Origin: Scenedesmus sp. ARA3
Taxonomy: Eukaryota; Chlorophyta; Chlorophyceae; Sphaeropleales; Scenedesmaceae
Length of the DNA stretch: 64,000 nt
Assembly (NCBI GenBank): GCA_004335835.1
Contig: RWJK01001889.1
Span: 1-64,000 of the forward strand
Direction: 5' to 3'
The notes under the pieces are model-generated. The model saw only the letters and a program-made list of their open reading frames with translations, was not told the origin of the DNA and made no database searches. The position numbers and the translations under genes are program-made. Every line of letters starts with the position of its first letter. Position 1 is the stretch's first letter. Of the stretch, positions 1 through 11,114 are shown piece by piece.

Positions 1-63
1 AGGATGCAACACACTGCATAGCAGGATGCAACACACTGCATAGCAGGATGCAACACACTGCAT
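1..63. repeat. 22-bp tandem repeat, about 2.9 copies
   Basis: The window opens with nearly three perfect head-to-tail copies of a 22-base unit beginning AGGATGCAACACACTGCATA. The array runs off the left edge, so its true length is unknown. No coding sense is evident. Confidence 0.9.
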
Positions 64-1759
64 GACACAACCCTACCATGTTGACAGAGGGAACTGACAT
101 GTGTCTTTTGCGGTATGTGCGGTATGTGCAGGCAAATACTGCACTACTAGCAGGCCTGCAGTGCTGCTGCTCACCACGACTTCCCCGCGCGTCTTGCCCC
201 CACGCACTGGCGCGCCCCACTCAACATGGTCCCCTGCGATCAGCACAGCATTTAACAAGCAAAACAGCCTGTTTTGTTTGCAATGTTAGGTGAAATGCTC
301 CAGATTTTTGTCACCTCTGCTGTATTACAGCCAGGTCTCAGTGCAGGCTGGGCTCATTCTTGATCAGGTGATGGTTACTGCCTGCTGCAATGCAGCTGCA
401 TGTACTGCTGCCATACTGCTGTTGTTGCAGCTGTAGACTTACCTGGACTGAGCTCTTCAGCTGCTGCTTGCTGCTTGGATGCGTCAGACATGTTCAGCCA
501 GGCGGTGTCCCTGCAGTGTGGTTGGTGTCACGTGGAGCTGTTGCTGTGCTGCTGTGGCTGTAGCGAAAGGCTGCGTTTGTCAATCGTACTATACGCGCAC
601 GACTGGCCCGGCTGTTTAAGCATTACTCGAATTGCTGAAACGTTGTACAGCTGTTGCCTTTTCCTGGCCACAAAGTGCTCTTGCATCAGGAGTACGTCAT
701 GAATCGGAGTACCGTACAGGCACCACGCACCAGGGCAATGTACTTGCTTGCGCCGGCGCGCCTTTGGATATTTTAATTCAAAACTTTGTTTTGCGGGGAA
801 GAGCAATGGCAGTAATACCATGATCATATGCAGACGTAGTCATCCACACTGAAACAGTTTGATGCTGACAGACAGGCAGGAAGGCCTGCTCCTCACTCCT
901 GCTGCCTCTGGGGGATTAAACAGCACAAAAGTGCAGCTACATACACAGCTGCTAGTTGCCACCGACCCTCACATGCTGCAGCTCCAACATTACAAACTGC
1001 AGACAGTCCTGCAACTGCCAGCAGCAAATTACAAGCTGCACCCTACTTCGCACACCAATCCACTGCGGCCGACCAAGCATACACACGTGCTTGATGTTTG
1101 ACTCGAATACCAGGCTTGCCCCCTGCTGCCGCCGGGCATGCCAACAGCACAGCAGCAGAGCTGCATACACAGCTAATGCCTTCCCACATGCATGGTGCAA
1201 ATCATGCTGTACTCCCATCTCCCTCAGAGAGAGAGAGCAGTCACTGCAGCAGTCACTGCTCCAGTCCATGCGTACATGAAAGACACAGTCTTGCCGACGG
1301 CCAAACTTAATCAATGCAATCACGACAACAGCAGCAAACATAAAACCCCAGAACGTGGCTGTTACAGCCAGCAACCTGGCAGTACGTTCCCCAACATGTA
1401 TCACAGTCATGCGCTGCACCCAACCTCGTGAAGTAATTCACTGTAATGGAGCTGCATCAAAGCAGACACGCATGCACCACGACATTCTAGCCACCTGCCG
1501 CCAAGCCTGCTGCCGCTGCCTCATACTGGCAATGCACCAGAGCAGCTGCTGACACAGCAGCTAGTCTGCCGTCTCCTCTCTTGTGCTGCTGCTGCTGCGC
1601 CTGCTGCTGCTGCTGCTGCTGTTGCTGCCCTGACAGTGTAGACTGCAGGTTGTGGTGTCTCAATGCACAGCCAGCATGGACTGCACACATTACTGCTGCA
1701 CAGCAAGCTGTGACTTGCACGGGCACGCCACGGCTGCTGCCACTGCCTGCGCTGCAACA
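64..1759. other. Non-coding region downstream of LPAA-repeat copy 1
   Basis: No convincing gene on either strand. A short CTG-rich run sits at about 1580-1626. The part from about 1560 to 1760 resembles the sequence just 3' of the other two copies (about 6000-6190 and 10800-11110), so it is the 3' flank of the duplicated unit. Nothing recognisable in 64-900. Confidence 0.55.
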
Positions 1760-3802
1760 TCAGTGCTGGAACGCACGCCCCAACCTTTCAGCTGCCGCAG
1801 CCACCTCAAAGTTTGGAGGGTTACCCTGGTTAAGCACGCCACCTGCCGCAGCTATCTCATAGAGTGCAATAGCTGCCACAGCCACCCGAGCATCTGAAAT
1901 TCTGCGCAGAAGGTTACGCAAGTGAGTTTCATTCGTCGCAGGTAGCCTTGGCAGCTTACAGCTTCGCCATGCTGCAGCTGCGTCAAGCAAACGCCGCACA
2001 GCATCGCCGCTGAGCTGCACTGCTGCTGGCAGCGCACACAGGGCAGCTGTGCACGTTCCCTGCGAGTCATCTCCGGATTTGCCGTCATAGTCCACCGCTG
2101 CCGGCAGCAGAGTGCCAAGTCAGCCCTGGTAATCTGCCGCGCGCCTGGCAGCTGGCACAGCGCCGCCACCATTGTCCTGACGGATCTTGAGCGTGACAAC
2201 TTGGCCGCCAGGCTCGTCCCCAGCAGTTCTACAATGTCGCTGCTGCCAACTGACTGTGCTGCGGGTAGACTGCAGGTTGCCCACGTGCCGTCGACGGAGT
2301 ATTGCTGCACCGCAACCTGCAGCAGGCGTGGTATGCTATGACTGGTGAGTTGCTGCGCTGCTGGTAGCTGACACAAAGGTGCGAAGCAGCGGGGCCTCTG
2401 CAATTCTGCCGCTGCACACATCTGAGCAGCCACTGCATCAGGGCTGAGCTGCCAGGCTGCAGGCAGCATGCACACCTCATCCACAGTGTAGGCTGCGCAA
2501 TCGCGACAAACTCTGCTGCAGGGCTGTCGCCAGCAGCTGCTCCACCTCAGCTACGCAGAGCTGCTGTGCTACAGGGAGCTGGAGCACAGGCCACCGGGCG
2601 GGGCCAGACCGCGGCCCGCATCCACAGACGCACGCACCGGGTGCAGGTGGCAGCAGTGATGCAACTTCAGCTGTGGTCAGCAGCTGCGCTGCCGGCAGCT
2701 TGCACAGCCTATCTGTCATGAGGGCATCGCCTTGCTGCACAGCTGGCTGCAGCAGCTGCATAACAAGCTTGCTGTCAAGCTGTGCTGCATCTGGCGTCCT
2801 GAGCAGCTGCAACAACTCTCCGTGCGCTGGAGCTCCAGCCAAATGCCTGAGCACGTTTGCCAGGGTGGAGCCATCCACATGGTCAAGGATCTCTGCGCGA
2901 TAGGCGAGCACTGACAGTGCAGGATGCTGGCGGGCTGCTGCTGTGGTGATGAGCCTGCGAGCCACATCCGGCTGCAGCACTGCTGGCAGCCAGCCAGCTG
3001 CATGCTGTGTTGCCTTTTGTGCTGCTGTTGCACTGGCTGCTGTGCAGTTCAGGCCCAGCTGCAGGAGGCCTAAAACATCTGTTCCTGCAAGCGATGGCTG
3101 CCACTGCAGCAACAAGCAGCAGCGGCCACCACAGAGGCAAACTTTGTTGGCGGGACCCCGCATATCTTAGTGTCTACCGCTAGGACACTGTAATCTTGGA
3201 TTGATGCGCATGGCAGTTGCATAAAGTCTGAACAGCAAAGCCCTGCAACTTGACGCGTACACACACAATCATACTCTGTTGTGCAACAACCAGGCCCACA
3301 CGCATTGTGGTGTCCGTTACAATGACCTGGTGAGTGCACACCCACAATGCAAAGGCTACCGCTGTCAGCCACCAAGCAGTTGCGCTATCAAGCAGCCCAC
3401 ATCTTGTAATTGTACACATTCATTTGCTGTGATTGCCACGAGGGATCTGGAACATAGGCCGATCCGTGGACTCCAACGCACATATGCAGCTGCTCACTCA
3501 CCCAGTTCTCGCCGCGCGCCATGGTGAATGCTGCTGCTGGGATATCTGCTTGGATGCCCAGCTCGTCCAGCGCCTGCAGCCACACCTCCAGCCCCAGCAC
3601 ATTGCTGTCAGCTGCAGCGCGCAGTTGTGCCCAGGTGACGCGCACACCAGCTTGCAGCAGCTTCTTTGCCCAGGCGAGCGGCACTGTTGGCAGGTGAACC
3701 AGGGCCTCGGCTGGCAGCAGCGCTAGGATGTCTACCACTGCCACTTTTGGGGCTGCTGCTGCTGCTGCTGCTGCTGCTGGGTCTGCTGCTGCTGCTGCTG
3801 GG

Positions 3803-3843
<41 letters not shown>

Positions 3844-4086
3844 GTCATTGGCAGGTGTGTGATTTATTAGCCACGCCACCGCTGGCAGGTGCTGCTGCTG
3901 GGGACCAGCTGCACTCAACGTTTGCTGTAAAAGGGTAGGGGCATTTCGCTGAGCGACGTCGAGGCACGCACTGCGAAGGCTCTTGCTGCTTGCTGCCAGG
4001 CGGGCCAGGCCGTGCAGGCCTAATCTTGTACTGAGTGTGTCTGCGAGTTCAAGCAAGTCTTGCTGCGAGTGCCTGGGCATCGGCAT
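1760..4086 (-). pseudogene. LPAA-repeat protein, copy 1, frameshifted
   Basis: First of three tandem paralogues. Exon 1 is 3502-4086, from an ATG at 4084-4086 (a second ATG lies two codons later); exon 2 is 1760-3103; the 398-base intron has donor GTGAGT and acceptor CTGCAG, as in the other copies. Exon 1 encodes an F-box-like leucine-rich start (LGLHGLARLAASSKSLR), a poly-Ala/Pro linker, then the conserved block ending RGENW. Exon 2 carries the LPAAQxLS repeats. Compared with copies 2 and 3, exon 2 lacks two bases near 2505-2515, which brings a stop at 2477-2479, and one base near 2110. The two deletions together restore the original frame, but the stop lies between them. I read it as a decayed copy, though assembly errors would look the same. 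Function unknown. Confidence 0.7.
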
Positions 4087-6192
4087 TGTGTAGAACTGCA
4101 ATGAGGAACCGCACAAAAAGTCGCTTTGGCACAGCAGCACCGATCTTTAAGGTGTACCCATGAAATAAATTTCAAAATGTGATTTGAGTATGTGTAAGCA
4201 GGTCCGAGGCAAAAGCAAGTGGTGGGTCGGAATCAGACCAGAATGTAACAGCAGTGGCCAAGGTTTTCAACCATTCGGGATTACGCCAGGCGGGACTTGT
4301 ATATCTGGTGAAACTCTTTAGAGCATACTGAGCACACCGGCATGACAGGCTGCAAGCGCGGCCTGCTGCTTTGAGCATCAATGCATTCACTACCACCAGG
4401 TGAATAACATCTGCTTCTGCGTAGGTGGTGTGCTGTGGCCCGCACAGGGAAGCATGCATCAGTGCAATAAGTTGATCCATATACAGCTGAGTGCAGTCGG
4501 GGAACACAAAACCGCATGTCTATGAGCATAAAGCCTCGGGAAACGAGTGTGGCAGGTCCTGCTGGCAAAGTATCATACAACATGATGTAGGAGGGCTAGC
4601 TCGCCCCTGACTTCGCACCAAACTTCATCAGCTGCATCTACAGCATCACCACAGCAAGGCATGCAGATGTCCGCGGCCCCATAAATGCCAAATAAAGAGG
4701 CCCCATCAAGGGCCAACAAGTGTATGCTGCATGCTGTACTGCAACCATTTCCAAGTGCCGACCCTGCCAGGTCAAGGGGAAAAGGCAGCTGCAGGTGAAT
4801 TGTACACCAGTCACCTGCGCTGTGCCTGCACAAGACGCTCAATCTCGCCAGATGGGCATAGACTGTCCTGCTGCTGGGCTTGCCTGTCACACCACAGCCT
4901 GCTGAAACAGAACACCAGAACATCCAAAACAGCTGAGGGGAGCAAATGCATGTGCATACACAATTTATGCATGAGGTCCGGTGCGGCAGCTGGTGCTGAA
5001 AGAGAAGCCTTGCATTGCCCATGCATGTGCATTGCAAACTGGGCGAGGGTGGTTGGAGTTGCAAAACGCCCCGCAGTCAAATTGACGGCAGGATACTGCT
5101 ACAGGGACCGTGCTGGGGTACTGGCTGTGCACTGTGCATGTTGTGCTACACCATCCACAGCAGCAAAACATCAGCAGTGTCCCGCCAAAGCTCCAAGTCA
5201 ATGACAATGCTCAACCAGTGCACTGCAGTGTGTGGCTATGCTAGTATACACTTGTGCGTTTGCCCTCACAATCATGCTGATGTGTTTGGTGCAGCTCACC
5301 ATCGATGCGTGTGTATGTTGTACATGTCAGCAATGCTGCAATAAGCAACAACCCAACATTGCCCCCGGGGACGGTCTGGCTGCTGCTATTGCTTGACGGC
5401 CCCCTCACAAGAATATTCACTCTCCAACCGCCGATTTGAAGTGCTTGCGGTGAATATCAAAGACGCCTCAGCACCCGTGGCTGCTCATCAAAGCACCACC
5501 CTCTCATAACTTGCACACTGCCTGGCATCATGATGCATGACACAGCATGCCACCCCTGTTTCAGCTACGGCTGGCAGCACGTCCCAGTGACAGCAAGCTG
5601 CCTCTGGGGCTCAACAAATCAAGCAGCAAAACAGCCATTGCTGCTGCCCCAAAGTCGTGACACCTGCCAGCAAAGTGTGCGCTGCTGATGCTGTTTCTGC
5701 TGCCGCTGCTGCCGCACGCCTACATCATGGATTCCAACAACAGCAGCAGCAACCGCATGACAACTGCGAGTGCCAAGGACCAGCAGCAAGCGCTGCCGCC
5801 TGCTCCAGGCATCAAGCCAACTAACTGCAGCAGGCTGCATCCCAACAAGCATGCGCAACTGCTGGCTGGCAAACTTGCTGCCAGGCATGGTGGTGCTGCT
5901 GCTGCTGCGCCATGACACGCTGGCAGCATAGCAGCGCCGCTGCTCACACAGCTGCTGGCTTGCTGCAACCACATACTACATTTCTGCTGATGCTGCTGCT
6001 CACGCTGTATGGACTGCACACTGTAAGACCCACCACCAAACAAGCACGAGCTGCCCACAATGTCACTGCACTGCAGGCTGCGCCTAGCAGGACACGGTGC
6101 CACTGGTTACTCAGCGCTGCTGCGCTGTAACAGCACCCAGCAGCTGGAGGTCACACACAATGATAAAGCCATCATAAACTAAACTGAAGCCA
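4087..6192. other. Duplicated spacer between copies 1 and 2
   Basis: No gene supported. From about 4690 to 6190 this spacer resembles the next one (about 9690-11110) in the same order: a stretch around CTGAAACAGAACA (4900 versus 9890), one around GCAATAAGCAACAA (5337 versus 10245), one around CGCCTCAGCAC (5465 versus 10365), and the CTG-rich end. So gene and spacer were copied together as one unit of roughly 4-5 kb and have since diverged. The promoters of copy 1 should lie just above 4087. Confidence 0.65.
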
Positions 6193-8326
6193 TCACTGCT
6201 GGAAAATCTGCCTGAGCCACTCAGCTGCCGCAGCTGTCTCGGCTCGTGCAATCTTGCGCAACAGGTCGCGCAAGCGCTGCTCAATGACGGCATGCCGAGA
6301 GCCTTGGCACCGCGCTGCAGCTGTGTCAATCAGGCGCTGCACAGCATCACGGCTCAGCTGCAACGCTGCTGGCAGCGTGCAAAGCGCAGCCGTGCACGTA
6401 ATGTTAAAGCCTGTCAACAGCCCGCAGTCGCGCTCCACTGCTGCCTGCAGCAGAGATGCCATGTCGCCACGGCTGATCTGCTGCGCGCCTGCCAGCTTGC
6501 ACAGCGCCTCCACCTTTTCCCAGGCAGAGGCTGATACAATGGCCTTCTGCAGCAGGACTGCAAGGTTGCTGCTGTTGATGGTCTGTGCTGCAGGTAAGCT
6601 GCAAACTGCAAAGGTGGCGTCGCTGCAGGCAGGCGGCAAACTGCAAAATGTGCTCTGCTGCATAGCAGCCTGCAGCAGCTGCATGCATGGTATGTCACCT
6701 GAGCTGAGCTGCTGTGCTGCTGGCAGCCTGCACAGCGGCGCGATGCAGTCGCTCCTCCCTTCTGCAGCTGCACAGAGCAGGGCAGCTACTACAGCAGGGC
6801 TGAGCTCTTGGGCTGCGGGAAGCTTGCACGCCTCGTCCACAGTGTAGGGTAGACACCCGTCATCGCATTTCTGCTGCAGTGCTGTCACCAGCAGCTGCTC
6901 CAGCTCAGCTGCAGACAGCTGCTGCGCTGCAGGAGGTAAACGCCGGCGAATCGTACAATGGTATGCACGGGGTGCGGGCGCACACAGCGTGACAGATGTC
7001 GCCTCAGCCTTGGTCAGTGGCTGCGCTGCCGGCCGCTTGCACAGCCCGGCAGTCACGGCATCCCGGTACCAACCACGCTGCACAGCTGCCAGCAGCAGCA
7101 ATTGCGCAGCAGCATCGCTGGGCAGCTGCGCTGCAGCTGGCGTATGTAGTGTATGTAGTGTCACTCTAACACCATTGCCTCCAGTCACATGCTTGAACAC
7201 GCAGGTGAGCGTGGGTCCATCCACATGCTGACGGATGGCTGGGCAGCAGGCCAGTGCGTATACTGCACCCCGATGCCGGCGCTGCGCTGCTGTGGTGATG
7301 AGCCTGCGCGCCACGGCGGGCTCCAGCACTGGGGGCAGCTGTTTGACTGCATGGTCAGTTGCCTGTTCTGCCGCTGTTGGTGTACTTTGCAGGTAGCAGG
7401 CTTTGCCGCCAGTGCAGTTGAGGCCCAGCTGAAGGAGGCCCAACAAATCAGGCCCTGCTAGCGGCAGCTGCACCAGCAAGCAACGTACGCCACCACAGAG
7501 GCAAAACACATCAAACGCGATCAGTACTATTGCCAAGATGCAGCGATTGAGTGCACGAGGTAAGTGCAGAGCAGGGTGTCCTGATGTGCGTGTGCACAGC
7601 GGTTATTCTGTGGGGTGCAGCTTCCCAGCACACTGTACTAGAACCTGCCCAAATGAGTAGTCTTGCTGGCCAGTATACCCAAGAACAGCAGTGGGCTATT
7701 ATTGTTTGATATTATGCGGAGCTGCGACAGTTGCCAGGATGCACTATTGCGCATAGCTGCATTAAAACTGACTTGCTGCATACAAAGAATCGCAGGCACA
7801 TCCAGGCTTGGTAATAAAAGCTCGAAATGGGCTGCTTACTCACCCAGTTCTCGCCGCGGCTCAGCATAAATGCGGCGGCTGGGATGTCTGTAGCGATGCC
7901 CAGCTCGTCCAGTGCCTGCAGCCACACCTCCAGCCCCAGCACCTGGCTGTCTGCTGCCTCCAGCAGCTCTGCCCAGCTGATGCGCACGCCAGCTGTCAGC
8001 AGCCTCTTTGCCCAGGCCAGGGGCAGTGCTGGCAGCTGAATCAGGGCCTCTGCTGGCAGAGGGCCAAGCATGTCTGCCACTCCTGCTGCTGCTGGGTCAA
8101 CCTGCTTCAGTAGCCAGGCAACTGCTGGCAGCAGCTGCTGCTGGAGGCCACCAGCTGTAAGCAACGTTTGCTTCAGCAGGATGCGGGCATCTTGCTGAGC
8201 GACTGCATGGCACTTCTTGCGGAAGGCCTTGCTGCTTGTTGCCAGGCAAGCCAGGCCTTGCAGGCCCAGACGTTCACTAAGTACATTGATCACGTCAGTC
8301 AAGCTGTCGTGAGTGGGCATCAGCAT
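6193..8326 (-). CDS. LPAA-repeat protein, copy 2 (intact)
   Basis: Two exons, 7844-8326 and 6193-7467, encode 585 residues from the ATG at 8324-8326. The intron is 376 bases with donor GTGAGTAAG and acceptor GGTGCAG, phase 0, at the same place as in copies 1 and 3. Residues 1-55 form a leucine-rich, F-box-like start (LGLQGLACLATSSKAFR); residues 75-161 hold a conserved block (LPAEALIQLPALPLAWAKRL ... RGENW). Exon 2 opens LPLAGPDLLGLLQLGLNC and then has about eight repeats of 31-43 residues built on LCxLPAAQxLSxxxVxxLLxxA, ending in a basic amphipathic tail. The repeat looks helical, as in an alpha-solenoid, but I cannot match it to TPR, PPR, OPR, Pumilio or HEAT. An F-box adaptor with a solenoid recognition arm is a guess only. 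No signal peptide or membrane segment seen. Confidence 0.8.
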
Positions 8327-11114
8327 CGTTTAAAACGCTTGATTACGAGGTGCTTGCAAAGCAGCACTGTTTCACGCAGGTTGATTTGTTTTTGCCATTG
8401 CTCCAGTTCACCGCAGCGCGCATGTCCTGGTCCGAGAAACGGCGAATCAATCAGTATTATGATGATCCGGTGACAGCTTTTATTCCAGAAGGTGATGACA
8501 CGGGGCTGATACACAGCTGTTGTTTCGTAGGCCCCTTTTGACTTGCACCACGATAAGTAATCAGGTATTCTTCAATTAAAATGCAGCTTTAAGTAAAGCA
8601 AGCACGTCGCCAGTGCTAGGTGCTGGTCGAGCTTGTCGCTTTCCCGCCATTGGCCGTGCTGCTGCTGCCAGCATCACCTGTGTGGAGAGTTGCAGTGTTG
8701 CAGGCTACACACTGTACTGCTCACCCTAACATCCAAAAGAAGAAGCAACTGAAAGATCAAACAAACTAGTTCAATGGATGGATTGAGATGATCTCTGCAT
8801 GTGACACCTGCAGGACTTGATGGCTTCCGCCATTGACAAGAAGAACTATGTGACTACGGACGCTTGCCAAGACACAGTGCGTCTGGGGACTACAGCAGGA
8901 CTGACAGAAGTAGACATCAGAACTGAACAGCATGTAGTGCGTCACATGCAAGACAAATGCTGAGGCACAGCCTGTTGGGTGCAAAGCAAGCAACATGCTA
9001 GCACCACTGGCAGAACATGCCAAACAGTGGCCTCTGCGTCGATGGTGCAGCTTTGGACCGCTCAGCAAAGCATGCAACAGAATCGGCGCTGCTCCAGTGT
9101 GACGATGCAAAACTGCAATGATGAGAATAGCATGCCGTATGAGGAGAGGGTCCGCAGATCTTGCTGACAAGTGCCAGATGTGTGGATGGACAGTGCGTCA
9201 GTATGCAAGGAAACAGCCATGCATGCACTGATGAACAGAAGGATTCAGCACTGATGCGCAAGGATCCAATTTTCTGGTGGAGCGAATGTGCATGTGCTGT
9301 ACAAGTTCCTCCTCTATGCATGACAACACAGACAAGACAACATACACCAGGTGGTCACCATGGCAGCAGCATGCCTTTGCCAGGCTAAAAAAGGATCATG
9401 GTTTGCATGTACTGTAGTGAGCGTGTTGTAAACCGAATTCTGTCACTGCCACAAGATACCGCTCTCCCCGCCAAAATAATGCAGCCTTCGTGCCTCAGGC
9501 GAAGAATCAAATGCAGCAACTGCTGTACCGCCAAAACATGTGTGCGGCATTCACCACAGACCATGCATGTCTTGCCAGAGGATTAAACACGCCATGCAGT
9601 GCTTGATGCATGCTCCTGCAGCGTGCATCAAGCATGCACTGAAGCCGTCATGACCTTGATTGCCTCAAAAAGTGCACAAAAGGGGCACACGAAGGGGCCA
9701 ACAAGAGAAGCATGCTGCGTGCTGTTCTATAACCATTGCCTGTGCAATGCCGTGTCAGGTCAAGCTGAAAGCAGCTCCAGGGGTATTGTACACTCGTCAC
9801 CTGCATCACGCATGCAGCAGAGCATCAGTCTCGCCAGGGATGGGCATGAATTGTCCTGCTGCGATGCTTGCCTATCACACAACAGCCTGCTGAAACAGAA
9901 CAAAAGTACACTGATAACAGCTGAAAGGGAAGCAAGTGCCTATGCACACACATCATTAGATAGGAGGTATAGCGCAACAGCTGGTGCTGTATGAAAAGCC
10001 TTGCACTGTCAGTGAATGTGCAGTGCAAACTGGGGCAAGGCGATTGAAGTTGGCTCAATCGCAAAACACCCACACTGGGATGCACGGCAAGCATATAAGG
10101 CGATAGGGCAACCGTGCTGGGGTAATGCCTGTGCACTGTGCACTTATGCTACATCCATAATACAAAGTGCGCCCACACAATCATGCTGATGCGCTTGCTG
10201 CAACTCGTCGTCAATGCTGAAATACACTGTACATGCCAGCAATACTGCAATAGGCAACAATCTTGCATTTCCCCTGTTACGCTTCTGCTGTTGCTTGAGG
10301 CCACAGCTCCCGCACAATCACGGTGATAATAGAGACTTAGCCGCCATAAGTTAGACACGCAACACGCCTCAGCACATGTGGCCGCCCCTGACCGCACCAG
10401 CCTTGCACGGCATGAACACCCGCCGCAGCTGTGGCTGGCAGTATGTCCCAGCAGCATCACGCTGCCTGTATGGCACCCTGTTGCAATGACAAACCAGCCT
10501 TGCTGCTGTCCAGGAGTTCACAGCACTTTCAAACAACCCCCATCAAAGGGTGCTTTGCTGCTGCTGACCTCTTGAAACCATGCCTGCTGCTGCAGTTCAA
10601 CGTGAGGCAATTCAACTGCAGTATGACAGCATATTCACACAAAACCACCCAAACCGCCACAGAGCAGCATCACAGGCAACACCTGGCAACACGTCGACAA
10701 CATCACTTGAAGGAGGGCTGCTGCCTGGCAACCATGCACAGTTGCTTAACGGATCTGCCGCTACACCTGCTGCCGCCGCCCCCTGACATGCCGGCATCAC
10801 AGCAGCAGGGCCTGCTTACACGGCTGCTAGCTTGCCGGAACCCGTCTTGTGCTGCTGCTGCTGCTCATGCAGTGTGTGCTGCAGACACCAAGATCCACTG
10901 CAAAGCGAGCACAAACAGCCAGCAATGCTGCTGCGCAAGCTGCACAACAGAGGAGACAGTGCCACTGGCTGCATGAGCGCTGCTGCACTGTGACTGCACC
11001 AGGCAGAAGACACACCAGCGACACCAACTGCTGCGCTGACGCCATCGCTGCTGGACAAGCACCTGCTGAGGCTATCAAGACCACCTCAGCAGCACCTCCT
11101 AACCACCCTAGCCA
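8327..11114. other. Spacer between copies 2 and 3
   Basis: No gene supported. The part 9690-11110 is the diverged duplicate of 4690-6190. The part 8600-9600 has no clear counterpart in the first spacer and makes this spacer about 680 bases longer. Short open frames on both strands here are unconserved between the two spacers. Confidence 0.6.

Noticed and set aside
1487..1726. A poly-Gln mini-gene near the left edge
   Set aside because: It is only a CTG run read on the minus strand, in the 3' flank of the first LPAA-repeat copy, with no conserved counterpart in the other two flanks.
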